Shown: piece by piece, positions 34,319 through 42,551 of the stretch
Position numbering within the stretch: position 1 is the stretch's first letter
Layout: every line of letters starts with the position of its first letter
Source: Hoeflea_A sp965228785
Lineage (GTDB): Bacteria; Pseudomonadota; Alphaproteobacteria; Rhizobiales; Rhizobiaceae
Length of the DNA: 64,000 nt
NCBI GenBank assembly: GCA_965228785.1
Contig: CBDDIF010000001.1
Span: 3,833,609-3,897,608, forward strand
Direction: 5' to 3'
Program-made: the position numbers and the translations under genes
The notes under the pieces: model-generated
The model's database searches: none
What the model was told of the DNA's origin: nothing
Seen by the model: the letters and a program-made list of their open reading frames with translations, nothing else

Positions 34319-34627
34319 ATGGACGAACGGGATCAGAAGGACGTGCAGGCGGCGTCCGAACTGATCAAGAGGGTTCTCCCTCGGGATCACCGATCGGTCG
34401 GTGATTGGTTGTCTGCAACGGCAATCAAGCTCCGATGGTCACGAAACCGGGTCCATTCGATTTGGTACGGCGAAGCCCGCCGTATCGCAGCTTGGGAGAT
34501 GGATATCCTGAGGGATTCAACAGCCGCTCGCCTCGTCGACAAGAGTGCAGTGGCTGAATTGACCAAGCGACTAGACCGGCTGGAGGAAGCAGTACTCGCG
34601 CGTATTCGCCAGTCTCAAAGCCCATAA
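34319..34627 (+). CDS. Phage DNA-binding-like protein, paralogue B
   Basis: A 102-residue protein that shares the RWSRNRVHSIWYGEARRI motif with its upstream neighbour and ends in a predicted coiled coil (AELTKRLDRLEEAVLARI). A GTG at 34307 (GTGA overlap with the previous stop) is an alternative start. It is probably regulatory. No named family is known to me. Confidence 0.6.
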   Translation: MDERDQKDVQAASELIKRVLPRDHRSVGDWLSATAIKLRWSRNRVHSIWYGEARRIAAWEMDILRDSTAARLVDKSAVAELTKRLDRLEEAVLARIRQSQSP

Positions 34628-34642
34628 GAACGAGGTGAAGAC

Positions 34643-35263
34643 ATGGGTAAAGCAGCGGCCGTTGGCCATAATTCTGAATTGACAGAGATCGAACGGAAGT
34701 CCGTTTTCTTCTCAAACCTCCGGCCGATCCAGGCCCAGGCTGAGGTTGTCAAAGAGGCGAATGCCGAACTCAAGCGCCTTCGCAAACTGGCCAAGGCGGA
34801 CGGCATCAAACTTGCCGACATAGACTTCGCACTGAGGTGCGCAGAAATCGACGATCCATCGATCATTCCAGACGATATCAAACGTCAGATCGAGATAGCG
34901 GATTGGTTTGCGCTTCCGGTCATGACCCAGGCTGACTTGTTTGCCGATCGCCGTCCTGCCGAGGAGCGCTTCGAAGCGGAAGGCTATTCGGCTGGCATGA
35001 TCGGCAAGGACGCTGACTCCGGTCTCCAGAAAGGCGCGCCTGAGGATCTGGCCTGGCTCAAGGGGTGGGAGCGGGCACAGGCCGAAATGCGCGACGCCCT
35101 GGCCTCTGCCATGGAGAAGAAGAAAGCCGCCAATGCCGAGCCCGATCAATCGGCGCCGAGTACCGGCAAGGATCCGTTCCCCAACAAGAAGGCCAAGGCC
35201 GAACAACCGAAATCAAAGCCTGCGGCAAAAGCCGAGGCTGAAAAGGCTCCCGAGCCGGCATGA
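34643..35263 (+). CDS. Phage protein with RMF/CrpP-like segment
   Basis: A 206-residue protein. An N-terminal helical part (QAEVVKEANAELKRLRKLAK) is followed at residues 111-149 by EAEGYSAGMIGKDAD, a short gap and DLAWLKGWERAQAEM. That is the G-x-x-A/G...W-x-x-G-W-x-x-A pattern of ribosome modulation factor and CrpP-like proteins. The C-terminal 50 residues are Lys/Ala/Pro-rich and probably disordered. GAGGTGAAG precedes the ATG. Proteins with this N-terminal part are widespread in alphaproteobacterial phages. Confidence 0.65.
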   Translation: MGKAAAVGHNSELTEIERKSVFFSNLRPIQAQAEVVKEANAELKRLRKLAKADGIKLADIDFALRCAEIDDPSIIPDDIKRQIEIADWFALPVMTQADLFADRRPAEERFEAEGYSAGMIGKDADSGLQKGAPEDLAWLKGWERAQAEMRDALASAMEKKKAANAEPDQSAPSTGKDPFPNKKAKAEQPKSKPAAKAEAEKAPEPA

Positions 35264-35511
35264 CCGCGGCGGACCTCTCCGACCGGCAACAGGAAGTCCT
35301 GAGTTATCTGCAGGGCCTCGGGTCGGTCGGAGAGCCAGTCGCGTTCGAGATCAAGCAGGTCGCGGCGGACCTGCGCGTATCGAGTGACGTCATCCGCCGA
35401 TCCATTCATCTGCTCACCGCCAACCGGTTCATCGCGTTGGTCGACAAACAAGCAGCGCTGCACACGTACCGCGTCATTCGGCGTTTGGAACAACGAGGTC
35501 CAGACCTTTGA
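35260..35511 (+). CDS. Winged-helix protein
   Basis: An 83-residue protein with a winged helix-turn-helix: SDRQQEVLSYLQGLGSVGEP, then VSSDVIRRSIHLLTANRFIA. It is a likely transcriptional or replication accessory factor. The start overlaps the previous stop by 4 bp and the end overlaps a TTG-started small gene. Confidence 0.65.
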   Translation: MTAADLSDRQQEVLSYLQGLGSVGEPVAFEIKQVAADLRVSSDVIRRSIHLLTANRFIALVDKQAALHTYRVIRRLEQRGPDL

Positions 35512-35627
35512 AACCGCTTCCTGAAATCCACCGCGACGGGATCAGCAAGGCCAAGTTCATTGTGAGCTGGTCGGTGATCACCGTCACCTTTCTCTTTCTC
35601 GGCTACATGGCGCTGGTGACACGATGA
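35508..35627 (+). CDS. 39-residue single-span membrane protein with TTG start
   Basis: The frame runs from TTG 35508 (overlapping the previous TGA) to TGA 35627, which itself overlaps the RuvC-like ATG (ATGA). The product ends SWSVITVTFLFLGYMALVTR, one hydrophobic helix with a basic end. Coupling on both sides is the evidence for translation. Confidence 0.5.
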   Translation: MKPLPEIHRDGISKAKFIVSWSVITVTFLFLGYMALVTR

Positions 35628-36190
35628 CCCTGATATTGGGAATCGACCCCGCAACTCGAACCGGCTTCGCCATCTACGATGACGACAAGCCGCCGTCAGC
35701 CATTAGGGCGTGGTCCGTGACGCTTAAGGGTGGATCGGACGAATTGAAAGCAGCACAGGCCGGCGCGGTGTTGGTGGATGTGGTCCAAGAATACCGCCCT
35801 GATTTCGTCGCGATCGAGGCGCCGCTCAAGAACGTCGTCCAGCACAAGAAGCGTTCTCAGACAATGTTTGGCGAGGAAACCTCGTCGACGATCAACCCGG
35901 CTTCGGTGATTTTGCCTTGTCTGATCACAGGCGCTTTCCTTGGCAACGTCGGAGGCTTCGGCCTTCCATGGACCACCATTCCGGTTGCGTCCTGGCGCAA
36001 GCAATTTCTCGGCGAAGGCCGAAAGGCAGGTCGGAAGCGCGACGAGTGGAAGCGGCTCGCGCGGCAACGCTGCGATCAGTTGGGCATTTCCGTCAGGAAC
36101 GACGATGCCGCTGAGGCTGTCGGCGTGGCCTACGCCGCCCCATCAGTCGACGTTTTCAGGATGTATCTGACCCGCGTGGAGGCTGCATAG
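35624..36190 (+). CDS. RuvC-like Holliday-junction nuclease
   Basis: A 188-residue protein with the RNase H-fold nuclease start LILGIDPATRTGFAIYD (first catalytic Asp), a second acidic strand DFVAIEAPLKN, and the C-terminal NDDAAEAVGVAYAA with the last catalytic Asp pair. It would resolve branched DNA before packaging. Its stop overlaps the GTG start of the methyltransferase. Confidence 0.82.
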   Translation: MTLILGIDPATRTGFAIYDDDKPPSAIRAWSVTLKGGSDELKAAQAGAVLVDVVQEYRPDFVAIEAPLKNVVQHKKRSQTMFGEETSSTINPASVILPCLITGAFLGNVGGFGLPWTTIPVASWRKQFLGEGRKAGRKRDEWKRLARQRCDQLGISVRNDDAAEAVGVAYAAPSVDVFRMYLTRVEAA

Positions 36191-37650
36191 TGGAACGTCT
36201 CGATATCCTCGACGGCCGCATATCGATCTTCACCGGAGACGCGCTGGCAGTCCTGTCCAAAATGAAGTCAGACAGCGTTGATTGCGTAGTGACCAGTCCA
36301 CCCTATTGGGGTCTCCGCGACTACGGCGTCGAGGGCCAGATCGGATTGGAGCCTACGCTCGGCGAACACATCGAGGTCATGGTCGAGGTCTTCCGCGCGG
36401 TCCGGCGGGTTCTGAAGCCGACTGGCACTGTCTGGCTTAACTATGGCGACTGCTACGCTACAGCGCCGAACGGCCGATCAGCGGCAGACACAAAGGCAGG
36501 CGGAACCGATGACAGGACCTTCCGAGACAAGCCGTTCTCGACTGTTGGGCCGATCTACGATCCTGCTTATGCGAAGACGCTCCGAGGAAAATTCACAACA
36601 CCTGTCGGTCAGACCCAGGTTGAGCATGCGGGCCGCGTTGTCGCTGGAGGGCATCTTAAGCCCAAAGACCTGTGCATGATCCCGAACCGGCTCGCGATCG
36701 CGCTGCAGGACGATGGTTGGTGGATCCGATCAGAGATCATCTGGGGCAAGAACAACCCCATGCCGGACAGTTCTGGCGCGTTTCGACCGTCAACGGCGCA
36801 TGAGAAGATTTTCATGCTCACCAAAAGCGGTGGCGCGGATGTCTGGCGAGCCCGCGATACCGGCGAGATCAGTTCAAATCCGGACCTGTCGGAGAAATGC
36901 CCGCTCGTCACAAAACCTCATGAAATAGCCAATCGGTGGATCAGGGTCGGCTACCATTTCGACGCGGATGCCGTCAGGAAGGGGGATACGCTTGATCCAG
37001 CCGGGAGCAAATATCCCGACGGATGGGACACTGGGGAAGGCGCCCACGGGTCCGCCCACCGCAAAGGACGCGAGAAAGGCAAGGCTCGCGACAAGCAGTC
37101 GGGACATTCACGTCGCCATGCTGGTTTCAACGAGCGATGGACAGAAGGTCAGTCACGCAAATACGAGGGTACCCAAAATGGAGGCGGCACAGCCCCTCCG
37201 CACCGTGGGTTGCAGGGCGCGCGCGATCGCTACAAGTCGGAGAGAAAACGCGGTACAACTCCACGCCACGAGGGAAACGTTGGAAACGAATTCCTCGACC
37301 AGGTCGGACGCGGGCAGGGACGATACCTGCGCAACTACGAACCGGCGCCGCTGACCGTCTGGCCGATCGCCACGCGACCATTTTCCGAAGCCCACTTCGC
37401 GACCTTCCCGCCCGAACTGGCCGAGCGCTGCATCCTGGCTGGCTGCCCGAAGGGCGGGCTAGTCCTCGATCCATTCGGCGGGGCAGGGACCACTGCGTTG
37501 GTTGCAGCCAGGTATGGCCGGCTCGGCCATTTGATCGAGCTGAATTCCGAATATGTCGACATCGCTCGCCGGCGGATCGAAAACGAGTGGAGGATCCAGC
37601 CCCGTGATGATCGGCCGCCGGAGGGCCCACTTTTTGAGGCCCTGGCATGA
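36190..37650 (+). CDS. DNA methyltransferase (N4-cytosine/N6-adenine type)
   Basis: A 486-residue beta-class methylase with a GTG start. Catalytic motif IV TSPPYW is at residues 35-40, and motif I DPFGGAGTTALVAARYG lies near the C-terminus, the permuted order of the class. A Gly/Lys/Arg-rich, probably flexible insert (GEGAHGSAHRKGREKGKARD) may relate to target recognition. SPPYW is commonest in N4-cytosine methylases. It probably shields phage DNA from restriction, and no cognate endonuclease is adjacent. Confidence 0.88.
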   Translation: MERLDILDGRISIFTGDALAVLSKMKSDSVDCVVTSPPYWGLRDYGVEGQIGLEPTLGEHIEVMVEVFRAVRRVLKPTGTVWLNYGDCYATAPNGRSAADTKAGGTDDRTFRDKPFSTVGPIYDPAYAKTLRGKFTTPVGQTQVEHAGRVVAGGHLKPKDLCMIPNRLAIALQDDGWWIRSEIIWGKNNPMPDSSGAFRPSTAHEKIFMLTKSGGADVWRARDTGEISSNPDLSEKCPLVTKPHEIANRWIRVGYHFDADAVRKGDTLDPAGSKYPDGWDTGEGAHGSAHRKGREKGKARDKQSGHSRRHAGFNERWTEGQSRKYEGTQNGGGTAPPHRGLQGARDRYKSERKRGTTPRHEGNVGNEFLDQVGRGQGRYLRNYEPAPLTVWPIATRPFSEAHFATFPPELAERCILAGCPKGGLVLDPFGGAGTTALVAARYGRLGHLIELNSEYVDIARRRIENEWRIQPRDDRPPEGPLFEALA

Positions 37651-39116
37651 GCAACGTCGTCGACATGCACCAGGAGAACCGCCGTGAAGCACCAGGCAAC
37701 GTAGAAGCCGAACAAGCGATTCTAGGGGCCTTGCTGACCAACAACGGCGTCTTTGAGTTGGTCGCCGGCACAATTGAGCCGAACCACTTCGGCGAAAGGC
37801 TCCACGGCAAGATCTGGGAAGCCGCAACCAATCTGATCGAGAAGGGACAACCGGCCAATCCCGTCACGGTCAAAACCTTCCTGCCATCAGATGAACTGAT
37901 CGGCGATATGACCGTATCCCAATACCTGGCCCGTCTGTCCGCGAATGCTGTCAGCCTTGGCAATGCGCAAGGGTATGCCGAGGCCATCCGAAGGTCTGCC
38001 GGTCGCCGCAATGCTTTGTCTCTCGGTGACACCCTGGTCGATGCGGCCTTTGATCAGGCAAACGAATTCGCCACGGGCGGTGATCCCACGTTTGATGAAA
38101 TCCTTGAGGCCGCGCAGGTGCGCCTCGAGGGCATTCGGAACGAGCTCTCGGGCCGCGAGGAATTGACCGGCGGCGACATCGCCGAGAGCTATTTTCAGAC
38201 AATCAGCAAAGAGACGGACGCACAGGCGATCGAGGGGGTTCCGTTCTGCCTTCCAGAGTTGGGCACAATACTGTCGGACACCCGCTTCCGGCCTGGTCGC
38301 CTCTATGGCCTGCTCTCATCGAGTGGCGAAGGTAAGACCAGCCTCGTCATGCAGATCATCCACCACGCTCTGACCGAGGGGCACCCGGTGGTGTTCGTTT
38401 CCTACGATCAGAACTGGAAAGAGTGCATCGCGCAGATGGCGGCGCAAAATCTCGGGATCGAGTTTCGCCGGCAGATGCAGCGTGACCTGAGTTCTGATGA
38501 GGTCGAGCAATGCCTGAACTTTGCTTTGGAAGTCGGAAAGCTCCCGTTCGAAGTCATCGAATGCACCAACGAGACCGTCGCTGGGCAGGTGCCCATGGTC
38601 AAGCGGTCGCTCAAGAAGCTCCGGCGTATCAGTGACAAGACACCGCTCGTTGTTACCGACCACATGCAGGCGATCACGCCGCGGGACAAAAATACTGACG
38701 AGGGCACCAAGGCGCGCGGGATAGGCCACGATCAGAAATCGCTGATGAAACAGACCGGATCAGCCGGTTTGCTCATTCAGCAGCGCTCCAGCGCCGGCAT
38801 GAAGCGGCCCAACCCTCGGCCAACCGTGCATGACGTCTATGGCGGTCAAGCCGCGATCCAGCCATTCGACGCCATCGCCTATATCTTCCGCGCCGAGAAG
38901 TTTCGAAAGGAGCAACTCGCGACCGCTGCCAACGGCCGAGACGTAGAAGCCATTCAGAACCGATTTCCGCTATCGACCTGGGAAGGCAAAGCCGAACTCG
39001 GCGCGGTCAAAGTCCGGTTCGGGGATCCATCCATCCGGCGCAAGGTCGAATGGGAGGCGACCTATACCCGCTACCGATCCATGCAGAACACAGATCAGGA
39101 GGACCTGCCGCTGTGA
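37647..39116 (+). CDS. DnaB-type replicative helicase
   Basis: A 489-residue helicase. The N-terminal DnaB domain (EAEQAILGALLTNNGVFELV...) spans about residues 12-110. The RecA-type core has Walker A SGEGKTS at 226-232 and, later, PLVVTDHMQAI as Walker B. It overlaps the methylase stop by 4 bp (ATGA). With no phage primase or initiator obvious, it probably recruits host priming enzymes. Confidence 0.9.
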   Translation: MSNVVDMHQENRREAPGNVEAEQAILGALLTNNGVFELVAGTIEPNHFGERLHGKIWEAATNLIEKGQPANPVTVKTFLPSDELIGDMTVSQYLARLSANAVSLGNAQGYAEAIRRSAGRRNALSLGDTLVDAAFDQANEFATGGDPTFDEILEAAQVRLEGIRNELSGREELTGGDIAESYFQTISKETDAQAIEGVPFCLPELGTILSDTRFRPGRLYGLLSSSGEGKTSLVMQIIHHALTEGHPVVFVSYDQNWKECIAQMAAQNLGIEFRRQMQRDLSSDEVEQCLNFALEVGKLPFEVIECTNETVAGQVPMVKRSLKKLRRISDKTPLVVTDHMQAITPRDKNTDEGTKARGIGHDQKSLMKQTGSAGLLIQQRSSAGMKRPNPRPTVHDVYGGQAAIQPFDAIAYIFRAEKFRKEQLATAANGRDVEAIQNRFPLSTWEGKAELGAVKVRFGDPSIRRKVEWEATYTRYRSMQNTDQEDLPL

Positions 39117-39135
39117 CTGTGTGGAGGTGTGAGCC

Positions 39136-39348
39136 ATGAACGCCTACGAGTGGAAGGCAGAGCCGGTCCCGGAGCAGATCACAGCCGAGTACGCCGCGAT
39201 GAGCCTGCTTCTGTCCTTCGTCAACGTCGATATCCGGTGTTGGCGGGCGCAAAGGCCAGCCGGACGGAAAGCAGCAGCCGAAGCTCTCTTTCCCAAGCTG
39301 GTGAAGCAGCGGGGCAAGACCAAGGCCATTGAGGTGGTGCGCCGATGA
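39136..39348 (+). CDS. Hypothetical 70-residue phage protein
   Basis: MNAYEWKAEPVPEQITAEYA leads into a basic C-terminus (KLVKQRGKTKAIEVVRR). GGAGGTGTGAG lies upstream, and the stop overlaps the HNH gene start (ATGA). Function is unknown. Confidence 0.6.
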   Translation: MNAYEWKAEPVPEQITAEYAAMSLLLSFVNVDIRCWRAQRPAGRKAAAEALFPKLVKQRGKTKAIEVVRR

Positions 39349-39704
39349 GATACAGCAAGCTCGACGCTGCCTTTCTACGCGCTCACCGGTCTGATGCCCG
39401 GGCAAATCAGGGTGGCCGCTGCAAATACTGCCTGGACAAGATCACCGCCAAGACGGCTACGGCTGATCACGTCATTCCGAAGAAGCATGGCGGGGTTGAT
39501 CGAGCCTTCAACATCGTCGCTGCCTGCCGCCCCTGCAACAAGCTCAAAGGCCACAAACCCAAGGGGGAATACATGGCGATGCTGAAAAGCCCGCCACCTG
39601 GCGCATCGCTCGAGCTGCTCGTGCGTCACATGTCCTACAGGATCAACAGGGCGGTGCGGAAGGCCGAAATCCGCATTTCAAAGGCAGCGGGGGTCGCTCG
39701 ATGA
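39345..39704 (+). CDS. HNH endonuclease
   Basis: A 119-residue HNH nuclease with GRCKYCLDKI (first zinc pair), TADHVIPKKHGGVDRAFNIV (catalytic His) and ACRPCNKLKGHK (second zinc pair). Located between helicase and PP-loop genes rather than beside the terminase, it is more likely a replication or recombination nuclease than a packaging HNH. Confidence 0.85.
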   Translation: MRYSKLDAAFLRAHRSDARANQGGRCKYCLDKITAKTATADHVIPKKHGGVDRAFNIVAACRPCNKLKGHKPKGEYMAMLKSPPPGASLELLVRHMSYRINRAVRKAEIRISKAAGVAR

Positions 39705-40573
39705 AGCAACGGCGCGGCGGATGGACATGGGGACCTAGAGATAATGTGAAACTTCGCGTGCTGTCGCTGGGCGCCGGCGTGCAGTCTACGGCGCTCGCCC
39801 TGATGGCTGTTCAAGGTGTTGTGGGCCCGCTTCCGGACGCTGTCATCTTCGCCGATCCCGGTGCCGAGAGCGCTGCCACCATGGAACACCTCGACTGGCT
39901 TGAAGGTCATATCACTCGCCACACCAACGGGCGAGTGGCCGTGCATCGCGTGTCTAACGGATCAATCACCGATACGATCGAGCGACGGAGCCGTGGCCAA
40001 TTGCCTGATCGCCAAGATGGAGAGTCTGGCCGGTTCGTCAGCGCGCCGTTTTACACTGGCAACGGTGGCATGGGGCGGCGCCAATGCACCCGGGAGTTCA
40101 AGATTGAGCCGTTGCAGAAGAAGCAACGCGAGTTGATGGGTTACAAGCCCCGGCAGCGTATTCCGGCCCAGTCCTGCGAGGTGTGGATTGGGATCTCGAC
40201 TGATGAAGTCATCCGCGCAGGAGCGGCTTTCGAGCGTTGGGTAGTCAACCGGTATCCCCTTCTCGAAGAGCGCAAGTCACGCCATGACTGCGAGCTCTGG
40301 TTGACGCGCAATGGCTTTCCGGTTCCCCCCAAGTCCGCTTGTGTTTTCTGCCCCTATCGCACCAACGCCGAGTGGCGCTGGATGCGGGACAACGACCCAG
40401 AAGGTTGGGCCGAAGCCTGCCGGATCGACGCGCTGGTGCGCAATACGCCAAACATGCGCGAACAGGAATTTCTGCACCGGTCGCTGAAGCCGCTCGCTGA
40501 GGTCGACCTGTCGACCCCGGAGGAACGAGGGCAAGGCTGGCTCCTGGAATGCGAGGGAGGCTGCGGCGTATGA
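39701..40573 (+). CDS. PP-loop ATPase (PAPS-reductase-like)
   Basis: A 290-residue protein with the PP-loop SLGAGVQSTALALMA, FADPGAESAATMEHLDWLEG and a C-terminal cysteine pair (SACVFCPYR). CTREFKIEPLQ is a further landmark. Enzymes of this fold adenylate a substrate using ATP, as in PAPS reductase, DndC and thiolation enzymes. A role in nucleic-acid modification or sulfur transfer is possible but unproven. The start overlaps the HNH stop by 4 bp. Confidence 0.78.
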   Translation: MKQRRGGWTWGPRDNVKLRVLSLGAGVQSTALALMAVQGVVGPLPDAVIFADPGAESAATMEHLDWLEGHITRHTNGRVAVHRVSNGSITDTIERRSRGQLPDRQDGESGRFVSAPFYTGNGGMGRRQCTREFKIEPLQKKQRELMGYKPRQRIPAQSCEVWIGISTDEVIRAGAAFERWVVNRYPLLEERKSRHDCELWLTRNGFPVPPKSACVFCPYRTNAEWRWMRDNDPEGWAEACRIDALVRNTPNMREQEFLHRSLKPLAEVDLSTPEERGQGWLLECEGGCGV

Positions 40574-41163
40574 ACTATCAAGCCTGGTCGCCGCAGGATG
40601 TCGAAAGCCTCATCCTCGAGGCTGCCCAGACTCTCATGCTGTGCCCCAATGTGCGGGGCCCGAAAGCCTTCGGCAGCAACATGCCGGAGGCCGTCCGCCT
40701 GGCGCGCGATGCCTATGGCGCAGCCAAGACGCGGACACGGAAGTTGCCAGATCCTGCAGCGTTAGATCGTATGGAAACCATATGGGGTTGGATCAATGAA
40801 CTGCGAGACGAGGATATTCGGCGGGCTCTCTATGGGACATCGATCGCAAAAAAGCGCAAAGGCGACACGATCCAAAAGTATGCAGGAAGAATGGGTACCT
40901 CTTACAGCACTTTGCGGAGGCGTTTCGAGCGAGGTTGTTCGCAAATAGCGGATATGCTCAACGAACGCTGCGTGGTGCGATTGCCGTCAGATGAAGTCTC
41001 GCCAGGAAAAGCAGCAAACCCAGCAAAGAGGTACGATCTACACTGGCGCCAGCCAGGGTCCGAACCCTCGGTGACCCGCGAAGCAAGGGAAGAGCGCCGA
41101 AACAACCGGAACCTCACGAGTCTTGCGCGGCAGCTAGCAAGTGGTGAGGGGCGCCCTCGATAA
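40570..41163 (+). CDS. DUF6362-like phage protein
   Basis: A 197-residue protein from MNYQAWSPQDVESLILEAAQ. WGWINELRDEDIRRALYGTS, the HTH-like GTSYSTLRRRFERGCSQIAD and RYDLHWRQPGSEPSV follow. It resembles the DUF6362 family often found just before the terminase genes and suspected of late regulation. Its last 45 residues reappear, diverged, at 42327-42551, on the other side of the antisense EVE-HNH gene. Confidence 0.7.
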   Translation: MNYQAWSPQDVESLILEAAQTLMLCPNVRGPKAFGSNMPEAVRLARDAYGAAKTRTRKLPDPAALDRMETIWGWINELRDEDIRRALYGTSIAKKRKGDTIQKYAGRMGTSYSTLRRRFERGCSQIADMLNERCVVRLPSDEVSPGKAANPAKRYDLHWRQPGSEPSVTREAREERRNNRNLTSLARQLASGEGRPR

Positions 41164-41201
41164 CGTCGTCTTCGGCGTTTTGCTCTACTCGACTGACGCG
41201 C

Positions 41202-42101
41202 TCAGCGTTTTTCGAAGATCTTGCGCCGATGATAATCCATGTAGACCCTCTGCTTGGGTTTCAGCGGATTAGGGTCAATTCTGTTGGTTAAGCCCCATGC
41301 AACTATAACTTCGTGCGGAAGATCGGATCCCAGGATCAGTTCACCGTTGTCCCGAAAGGAGATGTATCCCCGATCGAACAGACGATCCACGTGAGGTGAC
41401 AGCAACAAGCCATTGTAGCCGTCGAGCTTTTCGAGGTCGTTGCCTTTTGCCCATGGTTTGATATGGCTCGCGGTTAGAAATCGGCCATCAACCACACCAG
41501 TTATGCGACATCCAGCCTCTTGTTTTTCAACATTCTTTCGAAATTTGCCCTGACCGATTCGCGATAAAACAAGTTGAACTTTTTCGGTCGGTCCGATGTC
41601 AGTGCGACCCTGTATTTCGCGAGCGTGCCCTTCCGCAACAGGCGCATCTGACTGCCTGCCAGCCAGTGACAACAAAGCTTCAGCCATGGATGCAGAGATT
41701 TCAGCAAGATAGACCTGGTTACCATCGCCATCAGCGCGGATTGGTGAATATTTTTCTGGAAGGAGAGGCGCCAAAACGTCCATGTGGTCCTTTGGTTTTG
41801 GGGGGCTGCGAAGCTCATCGTAATCGACTTGCACCAGCCAACCGTCAGCGTTCCAAGCGTCACCGGCTTTACCGAACTCTCCGGGTTTTTCGGCGCTGCG
41901 GGCAGGCGCCAAAACCACACCAACCGCTTTGATCAGCCTGTCGGCAAAGGAAAAGACTAAATCGCCCGAACGGACTTCAGTCATATTCTCGTAGAACCGG
42001 TTGAATCCGCCATTCTTGTTGGTCTTCGGAGACCACATGTAACCGCCGCTGATCTCTGCCCAATAGGTTTGATTTTGATTGACCCACCAGTAGCGCGACA
42101 T
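41202..42101 (-). CDS. EVE-HNH modification-dependent endonuclease (type IV-like moron)
   Basis: A 299-residue protein starting MSRYWWVNQNQTYWAEISGG, the pattern of an EVE/PUA-like reader domain (also RSGDLVFSFADRLIKAVGVV). An HNH_2 nuclease domain follows (CRITGVVDGRFLTASHIKPW, NGLLLSPHVDRLFDRGYISF). EVE-HNH proteins cut DNA containing modified cytosines. It is encoded against the surrounding phage operon with its own 225-bp upstream region and AAGGAA before the ATG, as expected for a lysogenically expressed gene that excludes other phages. The earlier ATG at 42149 is rejected for lack of family match. Confidence 0.85.
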   Translation of the reverse strand: MSRYWWVNQNQTYWAEISGGYMWSPKTNKNGGFNRFYENMTEVRSGDLVFSFADRLIKAVGVVLAPARSAEKPGEFGKAGDAWNADGWLVQVDYDELRSPPKPKDHMDVLAPLLPEKYSPIRADGDGNQVYLAEISASMAEALLSLAGRQSDAPVAEGHAREIQGRTDIGPTEKVQLVLSRIGQGKFRKNVEKQEAGCRITGVVDGRFLTASHIKPWAKGNDLEKLDGYNGLLLSPHVDRLFDRGYISFRDNGELILGSDLPHEVIVAWGLTNRIDPNPLKPKQRVYMDYHRRKIFEKR

Positions 42102-42326
42102 CTGAAAGGTTCCTTCCGATTGGATTGTTGCGCAGAGCATAGGTGACACTTAGCGCATGGCAATCTGATTGATCCGCTCTGATAGGTTGCCGCAAATCAA
42201 AAGCCATACGTTGCGGCCAGAATTATGTTGCACGATCAAAGGGTTCTTACCAAACCGTCAGGCAATGGGTTCGAATAGGATCGTTCAGAAATCTCTGACA
42301 ATCTGAGCCGTCACAAATCAATTAGG

Positions 42327-42551
42327 TTGACAGTGACAGATTTCTCGCCAAAATCCGGCGCAAATCACCTACCATCGCAGAAGTATGAGTTGCACTGGCG
42401 AGAGCCAGGGAGCGAGCCCGCGACCACGGCTGAGGCGCGCCGAATTCGTCGAAACAATCCAGCCCTGACAAGCCTCGCGAAGGAGTTAACTCGCGGTGAT
42501 GGGAAACGGCGACAACCACCAAAGAATTCCGCGGAGAAGGCAAACGGTTGA
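42327..42551 (+). pseudogene. Displaced 3' end of the DUF6362-like gene
   Basis: This 74-codon frame has only TTG (42327) or GTG starts. Its residues YELHWREPGSEPATTAEARR and NNPALTSLAKELTRGDGKRR align along their length with the C-terminus of the protein ending at 41163. Nucleotide similarity is clear but far from identical (roughly three quarters in the best part). The frame ends inside the tRNA at 42530. It looks like the original gene end, separated by insertion of the EVE-HNH gene. Confidence 0.65.

Noticed and set aside
42149..42326. Additional gene upstream of the EVE-HNH coding region
   Set aside because: No frame has a credible start or composition; the stretch most likely holds the promoter of the EVE-HNH gene.
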